DNA of 16,634 nt from CALIKW01 sp038998005 (GTDB lineage: Archaea > Aenigmatarchaeota > Aenigmatarchaeia > CG10238-14 > SCSR01): NCBI GenBank assembly GCA_038998005.1, contig JAVZIY010000008.1, positions 1-16,634 on the forward strand. Direction: 5' to 3'. Below are positions 12,010 through 16,634 of this stretch, piece by piece; the stretch's first letter is position 1, and the number at the start of each line of letters is the position of its first letter. The translations under genes and the position numbers were made by a program. The notes beneath the pieces are model-generated. The model did not search any database and had not been told where the DNA came from. It saw only the letters and a program-made list of their open reading frames with translations.

Positions 12010-12326
12010 TCTATCACTTCCACAACGACAAAATGTTTTGTTTTGCTTAATGGTCTGCATTCAGCAATTTTTACCTTACTGCCTTCTTTTGCAGATATAC
12101 ATTCTGGATTATAAGCAACAATCCTAGACTTTCTCTTTTCATATCTTTCATACTTTGGCACATAGTGCAAATAATCCCTTCTTATCACTACAGTTTTTGG
12201 AGCTTTTGATGAAACTACTATACCTTCTATTATTTTTCCCCTTATAGATAACTTCCCGTGAAAAGGACATTTTGGATCATTACATTCCCTCTTCGGAGGT
12301 TTTACTTCTATTCCTATATCTTTCAT
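12006..12326 (-). CDS. rps17: Small ribosomal subunit protein uS17
   Basis: 106 aa. The archaeal-type N-terminus MKDIGIEVKPPKRECNDPKCPFHGKL is followed by the OB-fold strands RGKIIEGIVVSSKAPKTVVIRRDY, HYVPKYERYEKRKSRIVAYNP and KVKIAECRPLSKTKHFVVVEV. Usual length. The start is preceded by GGTGGTAGG; the gene begins two bases after the Rpp29 stop and overlaps uL14 by four bases. Confidence 0.97.
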   Translation of the reverse strand: MKDIGIEVKPPKRECNDPKCPFHGKLSIRGKIIEGIVVSSKAPKTVVIRRDYLHYVPKYERYEKRKSRIVAYNPECISAKEGSKVKIAECRPLSKTKHFVVVEVIE

Positions 12327-12327
12327 C

Positions 12328-12609
12328 CTACCACCTTGGAAATTTTTTCTTTATTCTATCTTCGGGCCTCCCTACTAGTAATTTACCATCAACTTGCACT
12401 TTTGTTTTATTAGGCAAGATAAATATAAATATACAATTTTTCTTTGGAATAATTTTCTCTTTTTCTTCTACTTCAACCTTTAAAGTGTTATATGTTTCGT
12501 CTATTATTCTACCTCTTAAATTTTTTAAAGTAGGATCAGTAGATTCCTTTATTTTTATCTGTAAACCTATAAGTTCGTGTCTTACTAAATTTTTTGGAGT
12601 TATTGGCAT
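12328..12609 (-). CDS. rnp1: RNase P protein component 1 (Rpp29/Pop4)
   Basis: 93 aa, normal for archaeal Rpp29, which pairs with Rpp21 on the RNase P RNA that trims tRNA 5' ends. Visible: NLVRHELIGLQIKIKESTDPTLKNLRG (strands 1-2 in parts), GRIIDETYNTLKVEV, then the conserved IPKKNCIFIFILP and QVDGKLLVGRPEDRI near the C-terminus. It sits in its usual place between SUI1 and uS17. There is no strong ribosome site before ATG 12609. Confidence 0.93.
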   Translation of the reverse strand: MPITPKNLVRHELIGLQIKIKESTDPTLKNLRGRIIDETYNTLKVEVEEKEKIIPKKNCIFIFILPNKTKVQVDGKLLVGRPEDRIKKKFPRW

Positions 12610-12632
12610 ATACTGAAATTTGTTGCAAGTTT

Positions 12633-12932
12633 TTATATTATTTCTATTTGATCTTCATTGTATCCTAGTTTTATCAGTACTTCCTTAATCTTGCTTCTAT
12701 GATCTCCCTGCAACTCTATATGTCCTTTTTTAAATGTTCCACCACAGGCAAATTGAGATTTAAGCTTCGATGTAACTTCTTTTATATTTTCTTTTATTCC
12801 TTCTATTATTGTTGTTGGCTTGCCAAATTTTCTTTTTTCTACGTAGATTTTTACTTTTTCTGCTTCCATCTCTATAGTTCTACATATACACAAATCCAGA
12901 GGCAATCCACACTTTTGACATATCGCGCTCAT
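12633..12932 (-). CDS. Translation initiation factor eIF1/SUI1 family (aIF1)
   Basis: 99 aa. An N-terminal zinc knuckle CQKCG...CIC (Cys 5, 8, 15, 17) precedes the SUI1 fold: KVKIYVEKRKFGKPTTIIEGI, FACGGTFKKGHIELQGDH and the final KEVLIKLGYNEDQIEII. aIF1 binds the 30S P site and promotes start codon selection. The start ATG 12932 overlaps the uL29 stop by four bases. Position between uL29 and Rpp29 is the common archaeal order. Confidence 0.95.
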   Translation of the reverse strand: MSAICQKCGLPLDLCICRTIEMEAEKVKIYVEKRKFGKPTTIIEGIKENIKEVTSKLKSQFACGGTFKKGHIELQGDHRSKIKEVLIKLGYNEDQIEII

Positions 12933-13147
12933 TTCTGCTTCTTTCCCTCTTTTATTTTTTCTTTTTTTATAGTTAGCAGCCTTGCAATAGTTCTTTTAAT
13001 TTCTCTAATTTTACCAGGATTTTTTACAGGTCTTCCCATCTTTACATTTGCAATTTCCTTCATAAGTTCCAGCTTAAGCTCATAAATTTTCTTCTCTATA
13101 TCTTCTAACTTCATTTCTCTTATCTGTTTAATTTTAAGAATTGCCAT
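12929..13147 (-). CDS. rpl29: Large ribosomal subunit protein uL29
   Basis: 72 aa, two-helix protein at the exit tunnel rim. MAILKIKQIREMKLEDIEKK, ELKLELMKEIANVKMGR and PGKIREIKRTIARLLTIKKEK are standard. The GGTGATG at the end of the upstream orphan serves as its ribosome site. It starts immediately after the orphan's stop codon, so the orphan is part of the transcript. Confidence 0.96.
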   Translation of the reverse strand: MAILKIKQIREMKLEDIEKKIYELKLELMKEIANVKMGRPVKNPGKIREIKRTIARLLTIKKEKIKEGKKQK

Positions 13148-13414
13148 CTAAACATCACCTAGATAATTGTCCAATGTGGTTTGAAAATTTATTGGTTTTG
13201 CTAACCATTCATCTAGTAAATGAAGAAAAAGAATTATTCCACATTGACATAGTCCATATAGCATTCCATAACTAGGTTTTGATATAGAATAAGAATAAAT
13301 AGAAGGTAAGAGTGAAATTTGAGAAAATACCCATCCATTTCTTAGGGGGTGCTTGTTTCTTTCATTAATGAAATCGTAAATTCTATTCAACCTTTCCTTC
13401 AACTTCATTTCCAC
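13148..13414 (-). CDS. Orphan 88-aa ORF between uS3 and uL29
   Basis: No family recognised. The start GTG 13414 has a perfect GGAGG site (13421-13425) six bases upstream, the strongest ribosome site in the operon, so it is probably translated. ATG 13408 is an alternative. A basic N-terminus (MKLKERLNRIYDFINERNKHP) is followed by an aromatic, Ser-rich stretch and a moderately hydrophobic segment around residues 48-68 (MLYGLCQCGIILFLHLLDEW). It could be a membrane-associated or structural peptide. It overlaps the end of the uS3 reading frame by 32 bases and ends directly before uL29. uS3 and uL29 are adjacent in other archaea, so this is an insertion or a lineage-specific gene. Confidence 0.6.
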   Translation of the reverse strand: MEMKLKERLNRIYDFINERNKHPLRNGWVFSQISLLPSIYSYSISKPSYGMLYGLCQCGIILFLHLLDEWLAKPINFQTTLDNYLGDV

Positions 13415-13571
13415 TAGTTTCCTCCTTTTTTTCTATTTCTTCTTCATACTTAAATTCTTTTCCTTCCAAACCCTTTTCTAAAAGCAATTCTTTTGGTGCT
13501 TCTTTCATTATTTCAACCTGAATTCCTATTATTCCAGGTTTTATCATAGCCTGAGCATAACCTTTATCAAC
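13383..13571 (-). pseudogene. Untranslated (?) C-terminal extension of uS3 after an in-frame TAA
   Basis: Directly after the uS3 stop (13574-13572), the same frame stays open for 62 codons to TAG 13385-13383. It reads VDKGYAQAMIKPGIIGIQV, then EIMKEAPKELLLEKG and a Glu/Lys-rich tail. Archaeal uS3 proteins have just this KGYxxAxxKxGIIGVxVxIM strand at the same place, so this is the natural end of uS3. The stop probably replaces a Leu codon (TTA or similar). It is either lost from the protein, read through, or the base is a sequencing error. Confidence 0.8.
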
Positions 13572-14054
13572 TTAAGTCTCTTTATAATCTCCTGAATGAA
13601 CTATAAAGCCCTTTTTAAATTTTTGAAATCTAGACCTTTCCACACCTGCCAGTTTTCCACCAACCCTTATCTCCACCCCTACGGCTCCAGCTTCCATAAT
13701 TTTTTCGAGATAATAATTTACAACCTTTTTATAGTTTATACCTTTTTCTAAAGCTCTCGCAATTCTTCTTGCGACTATGTTTGCATCAAGGAAGGGATTA
13801 TCTACCTCTCTAACATCTAACATTGGATTTTCAAAACCAAATTTTTCTTTTATTTCTTCAACTATTTCCCCTATTTTTCTTCCAGATTTTCCAACAACAA
13901 TTCCGGGCTTATATGCATAAACCACTATCCTTGTTCCAAGTGGTGTTCTTGAAATTTCTGTATGACTATAGCCTGCTTTTTCAAATTTCTTAGCTAAGAA
14001 TTCTTCCATATCAGCTCTTTTTATCCCTTCCTTCACAAAAGTCTTTTCTATCAT
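13572..14054 (-). CDS. rps3: Small ribosomal subunit protein uS3, cut by an in-frame TAA
   Basis: 160 aa up to the TAA. MIEKTFVKEGIKRADMEEFL is followed by the KH domain with YKPGIVVGKSGRKIGEIVEEI (GKSG loop at about 56-59), then the uS3 C-terminal fold: NPFLDANIVARRIARALEKG, KIMEAGAVGVEIRVGGKLAG and RSRFQKFKKGFIVHSGDYKET. Archaeal uS3 is normally about 210-230 aa; here the last conserved beta strand lies after the stop, in frame (see 13383-13571). The start overlaps uL22 as ATGA. uS3 is at the mRNA entry channel and essential, so a plain loss is unlikely to be harmless. Confidence 0.9.
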   Translation of the reverse strand: MIEKTFVKEGIKRADMEEFLAKKFEKAGYSHTEISRTPLGTRIVVYAYKPGIVVGKSGRKIGEIVEEIKEKFGFENPMLDVREVDNPFLDANIVARRIARALEKGINYKKVVNYYLEKIMEAGAVGVEIRVGGKLAGVERSRFQKFKKGFIVHSGDYKET

Positions 14055-14413
14055 TTTCTTTCCTCTAAAATTATAGTCAAATGGGTTGACTTGGCTTCAG
14101 TTCCTCTCAATCTCCATCTTGACCTAGGTCTTATAAATTTTTCTCCCATATCTGCTTTTGCTATTTTAATGAAAGTTTTTTCTAAATCGAAATTTTTACT
14201 GTATGCATTAGCTTCGGCATTTTTCAAAACCTCCAAAATCTTTTTAGCTGCATTTATATAATATTTCCCTTTCAAATCAATTTTTTTGTTAATTAGATCT
14301 TCTAGAAATCTCTTAGCTTTTTCAATTTTCATTCCTTTAAGATTTTTGCATAGAACTATCGAATCTTTTAATGAAATTCTTGCATTTTCCTCTTTAGCTT
14401 TAGCCTCCTTCAT
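14051..14413 (-). CDS. rpl22: Large ribosomal subunit protein uL22 (short)
   Basis: 120 aa, shorter than the usual 150 or so of archaea. The N-terminus begins MKEAKAKEENARISLKDSIVL, and the helix GMKIEKAKRFLEDLINKKI leads to YYINAAKKILEVLKNAEANAY. The exit-tunnel beta hairpin at the C-terminus is intact (AKADMGEKFIRPRSRWRLRGTE, then STHLTIILEE). The missing part is the loop after the first helices (the family's KRHNKKVGHK region). GAGGATAG precedes ATG 14413. Confidence 0.93.
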   Translation of the reverse strand: MKEAKAKEENARISLKDSIVLCKNLKGMKIEKAKRFLEDLINKKIDLKGKYYINAAKKILEVLKNAEANAYSKNFDLEKTFIKIAKADMGEKFIRPRSRWRLRGTEAKSTHLTIILEERK

Positions 14414-14422
14414 AGCTATCCT

Positions 14423-14830
14423 CTATTTAACAGATATATGTTTCGATGCTCTAGTTGCACCGACACCAGGAGCAGAATGTTTAACTCTTTTGCATGTTAA
14501 TGCAAATTCTCCTAATCTATGACCAATCATTTCAGGCTTAATTTCGATGACAGTCCATTTTTCTCCAGATTCACCTTTTTTCCCACCACCAGTATAAATC
14601 CCTATTTTAATTCCTACCATTTGAGGAAGGATTATCATATCTCTGTCATGGGTTTTGTGAAATTTTCCAGGATTTTTACTTATTTCTTCTAAAAGCTTCT
14701 TCTGTCTTTCTGTCAGACCTCTTTTCAAGCTTCTCCTTTCTTTTGAATTAAGCAGTTTCATAAATTCCATTAGGCTCATAGTTTTTAATTCTTCAAGTGT
14801 ATACCCTCTAAATTTAAAAACTTTGGCCAT
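14423..14830 (-). CDS. rps19: Small ribosomal subunit protein uS19
   Basis: 135 aa. The archaeal N-terminal extension is present (FKFRGYTLEELKTMSLMEFMKLLNSKERR in parts, typical), followed by the core KTHDRDMIILPQMVGIKIGIYTGG, IEIKPEMIGHRLGEFALT and the tail GVGATRASKH. uS19 sits in the 30S head next to uS13. The start lies three bases after the uL2 stop and is preceded by GGTAGATAG. Confidence 0.97.
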   Translation of the reverse strand: MAKVFKFRGYTLEELKTMSLMEFMKLLNSKERRSLKRGLTERQKKLLEEISKNPGKFHKTHDRDMIILPQMVGIKIGIYTGGGKKGESGEKWTVIEIKPEMIGHRLGEFALTCKRVKHSAPGVGATRASKHISVK

Positions 14831-14832
14831 CT

Positions 14833-15537
14833 CTATCTACCTTTCTTCTTACCGAATCTTTTTGGTGAAATACTTCCAACCTTAGCTCCTGGAGGAGCAT
14901 GTCTTGAAATACCTCTGCTCGGTCTTGGTCTATGGCTTTTTCCTCCATAAGGATGGTCCACAGGGTTCATTACAACACCTTTAGTTCTTGGGAATATTTT
15001 TCCTTTAGCATGCATCGCATAAAACCTTTTGCCTACTTTAATCCAAGGCTTTTCTACTCTTCCACCACCAGCTGGTATGCCTATGCTCGCTCTACATTTT
15101 CCATTTAACTCTAAAATTTTTCCAGATGGAAACTGAACTTTAACTTTCTCACCAATTTTTCCTATAACTATTCCATAACTTCCTGAGCTTCTACAAAGCT
15201 TAGGCCCGGAACCAGGATATGTTTCTATTCCAAAAATTTTTGTCCCTTCAGGAATTTTATCTAAAGTTAAAACATTTCCAATTTTTACCTCTTCTCCATA
15301 AATTATAGCATCGCCAACTTTCAAACCTTCACATGCTATATGTAAAACTTCCTTTCCATCCTCAAATTTAATTATCGCGACAGGAGCACTTCTTCCAGGA
15401 TCATGAAGTATATCCTCAACTCTACCAGCTATTCCCATTATAGGCAAATATTCAAATTTCCCTCTATATCTATGACTAGGTGCTCTATACCTTGGTCCTC
15501 CTTTCCCTCTCGCTCTTTGAATTATTCTTTTACCCAT
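14833..15537 (-). CDS. rpl2: Large ribosomal subunit protein uL2 (first gene of the operon)
   Basis: 234 aa, normal archaeal length. MGKRIIQRARGKGGPRYRAP at the N-terminus, OB-fold strands, SH3-like domain (IGKIGEKVKVQFPSGKILEL), and the conserved peptidyl-transferase-near stretch VVMNPVDHPYGGKSHRPRPS with the invariant His. uL2 helps subunit joining. A GGTG site lies five bases before ATG 15537, and the TATA box about 35-42 bases upstream, giving a short leader. uL3, uL4 and uL23, which usually precede uL2, are not here. Confidence 0.97.
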   Translation of the reverse strand: MGKRIIQRARGKGGPRYRAPSHRYRGKFEYLPIMGIAGRVEDILHDPGRSAPVAIIKFEDGKEVLHIACEGLKVGDAIIYGEEVKIGNVLTLDKIPEGTKIFGIETYPGSGPKLCRSSGSYGIVIGKIGEKVKVQFPSGKILELNGKCRASIGIPAGGGRVEKPWIKVGKRFYAMHAKGKIFPRTKGVVMNPVDHPYGGKSHRPRPSRGISRHAPPGAKVGSISPKRFGKKKGR

Positions 15538-15570
15538 TTTAACACCATAACTTTTGATAATAACTTAATA

Positions 15571-15579
15571 TTATTTAAA
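15571..15579 (-). promoter_or_regulatory. TATA box of the uL2 ribosomal operon
   Basis: Read on the minus strand this is TTTAAATAA in a GTTTAAATAATATT context. Transcription would start about 25 bases on, near 15548-15552, leaving a 10-15 base leader that holds the GGTG ribosome site. It lies in the 53-base gap behind the HD gene. The closely similar TTTAAATA upstream of the LSm gene supports it. Confidence 0.6.
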
Positions 15580-15590
15580 CTTTTTGAAAA

Positions 15591-16142
15591 TTAAAGTCCA
15601 AGATCTTTTGAAATATTTTTTAAAGCTTGCAGAGAAATTTCAAAAAATTCCTCTTTTTCCATCCCAATTTTTTCACAACATAAAATTCTTTCTCTACTGC
15701 AATTTCTTGCAAAATCTTTTTGCTTAAACTTCTTTTCAAGAGTTTCGAGCTTTAAATCCTCTAATTTTTTTGAAGGAAGAATTAGAGCACATGCTACTAT
15801 TAAACCTGAAATAGAGTCAGCTGATATTAGTGCAAAATCCATTTTACTTTTTGGTTCTTCCTTGGTATTTTCAAAATTATGAGATTTTATAGTTCTAATC
15901 ATATCATCATCAACTTTACCAGAAAGAATTTTTTCTGCTTCAATTCCATGAATAGAAGGACTGTTAAAGGTTTCCTCAAAATCTATATCATGCAATAAAC
16001 CAACTATCCCCCATCTTTCTTCATCCTCTCCCAACTTTTTTGCAACAGCCCTCATTATAGCTTCTACGGCCAGAACATGCTTCAACAAATTTTCTCTTTT
16101 TATATAATTTCTAACAAACTTAAGAGCTTCTTCTCTATTCAT
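15591..16142 (-). CDS. HD-domain (metal-dependent phosphohydrolase) protein
   Basis: 183 aa. HD signature: H22 (KHVLAVEAI), then LLHDIDFE with H51 D52, H65 (SIHGIEAEKIL), and ISADSISGL with D109. This is the H...HD...H...D order of the HD superfamily, in the short HDIG-like branch common in archaea and bacteria. Such proteins hydrolyse phosphate esters of nucleotides or similar; the substrate is not readable. The C-terminal helix pair (CCEKIGMEKEEFFEISLQAL) is typical. The gene precedes the ribosomal operon on the same strand but seems separately transcribed. Confidence 0.88.
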   Translation of the reverse strand: MNREEALKFVRNYIKRENLLKHVLAVEAIMRAVAKKLGEDEERWGIVGLLHDIDFEETFNSPSIHGIEAEKILSGKVDDDMIRTIKSHNFENTKEEPKSKMDFALISADSISGLIVACALILPSKKLEDLKLETLEKKFKQKDFARNCSRERILCCEKIGMEKEEFFEISLQALKNISKDLGL

Positions 16143-16197
16143 AAAAATGATTTGGAATTTAAGTTTTTAATTTTTTTATTTAAAGAATTTCAAAAAG

Positions 16198-16422
16198 CTA
16201 AACTTGAACAGGAGAAGCATAAACTATTGTATCTCCTCTGATTAAAATTGTCCCAACCTTTAACTTATTTTCGCTTCTTTGAATCTCTGCCTCATCTAGC
16301 CATAAATTTAAATGCAAATCTAGTGCTCTTAAAATTCCTGTTATTTCTTCTCCATTTTTCAATTTAATTAAAACTTTTTTCCCTTTTGCTTTATCCAAAG
16401 CGTCTATTGGTCTTTCAGTCAT
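16198..16422 (-). CDS. Archaeal Sm-like protein (LSm)
   Basis: 74 aa, normal length. Sm1 motif KKVLIKLKNGEEITGILRALDLHLNLWLDEAE (here shown in outline, residues about 14-46) with the D-x-H-x-N residues, and Sm2 motif KVGTILIRGDTIVYAS with IRGD. Forms ring-shaped heptamers (or hexamers) binding U-rich RNA. In many archaea it is followed by eL37; here eL37 is elsewhere (455-640). Confidence 0.95.
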   Translation of the reverse strand: MTERPIDALDKAKGKKVLIKLKNGEEITGILRALDLHLNLWLDEAEIQRSENKLKVGTILIRGDTIVYASPVQV

Positions 16423-16456
16423 TCTTCCACTGAATAATTTGAATTATAAGAATTTA

Positions 16457-16464
16457 TATTTAAA
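16457..16464 (-). promoter_or_regulatory. TATA box of the LSm gene
   Basis: TTTAAATA on the minus strand, 35-42 bases before ATG 16422. The spacing matches the uL2 operon promoter. A GTGGAAG stretch before the ATG is a modest ribosome site. The divergent eS8 gene probably uses a separate AT-rich element within 16465-16510. Confidence 0.5.
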
Positions 16465-16522
16465 TCTTTTAAAAATTTAAAAGAACTTTAATTTTGTTTT
16501 CATATATAGAATAAGTGATTTT

Positions 16523-16634
16523 ATGGCAGTTTGGCATGGAAAAAGAGGGAAAACAAAAACTGGAAAGTTAATAAAAATTTCTAGAAAGAAGAGAAAGTAT
16601 GAACTAGGAAGATATCCTGTTCATACAAAAATAG
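16523..16634 (+). CDS. rps8e: Small ribosomal subunit protein eS8 (5' part)
   Basis: The first 37 codons are in the window and the gene runs off the end. MAVWHGKRGKTKTGKLIKIS and KKRKYELGRYPVHTKI match the archaeal eS8 N-terminus (MAxWxGxS...KKRKxELGRxPxxT). A GTGAT ribosome-site-like stretch precedes ATG 16523. Divergent from LSm. Confidence 0.93.
   Translation, partial: MAVWHGKRGKTKTGKLIKISRKKRKYELGRYPVHTKI

Noticed and set aside
9645..12616. Several plus-strand ORFs opposite the ribosomal genes (e.g. 9645-10142, 11551-11925, 12272-12616)
   Set aside because: They are Phe/Ser/Leu-rich shadows of Lys-rich ribosomal genes on the other strand, overlap them fully and lack family features.
1..16634. 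CRISPR array, insertion sequence or transposase
   Set aside because: No regularly spaced repeats, no transposase motif and no long terminal inverted repeats were seen; the AT-rich inverted repeats are short.

Overview
The window is AT-rich archaeal DNA. The evidence is an archaeal-type ribosomal protein cluster (uL2-uS19-uL22-uS3-uL29-eIF1/SUI1-Rpp29-uS17-uL14-uL24-eS4-uL5-uS14), plus eL37, eS8, an Sm-like LSm protein and DUF763. It also carries intron-split tRNA genes with bulge-helix-bulge (BHB) type junctions. Short leaders with GGTG/GGAGG ribosome sites and TTTAAATA-like TATA boxes fit this. Many very short tRNA introns at unusual positions, some truncated ribosomal proteins and many overlapping genes suggest a small-genome (DPANN-like) archaeon. 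That placement is inference; the window has no 16S gene.

Layout. 1-383: 3' end of an unknown gene. 455-640: eL37. 679-809: tRNA-Lys(TTT), readable only if three introns are removed. 834-1943 (-): DUF763 protein. 2033-2107: intronless tRNA-Ile(GAT). 2138-2638: small PH-like membrane protein. 2719-3439: a decayed HTH/PD-(D/E)XK-nuclease-like gene with two frameshifts and an amber codon, whose reading frame ends inside a second tRNA-Lys(CTT, 3430-3518) that seems to have a 15-nt intron near position 8/9. 3520-3890: gene remnants. 3891-5611: two-gene ABC-2 exporter. 5645-6904: P-loop ATPase of unknown role. 6913-8413 (-): a membrane-anchored extracytoplasmic protein, a UPF0173 metallo-beta-lactamase-fold hydrolase and a PNPOx-like flavoprotein. 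8477-9091: dTMP kinase. 9125-9250: tRNA-Glu(TTC) with two introns, at 37/38 and 53/54.

From 15537 down to 9306 on the minus strand runs one long, tightly packed and often overlapping ribosomal protein operon with a TATA box just upstream of uL2. It starts at uL2 (no uL3-uL4-uL23 in front) and stops at uS14. Three non-ribosomal ORFs are inserted: a UPF0047/YjbQ-like gene between uL14 and uL24, an 88-aa orphan with a strong GGAGG site between uS3 and uL29, and a 61-aa orphan between uL5 and uS14. uS3 has an in-frame TAA that cuts off its conserved C-terminal strand, although the frame stays open and family-like for 62 more codons. Upstream lie an HD-domain protein, LSm and, divergently, the start of eS8.

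The main points of interest are the intron-rich tRNA set (six introns in three of four tRNAs, with two similar 37/38 introns in different tRNAs), the interrupted uS3, and the foreign ORFs in the ribosomal operon. No CRISPR array, insertion sequence or complete mobile element is visible.
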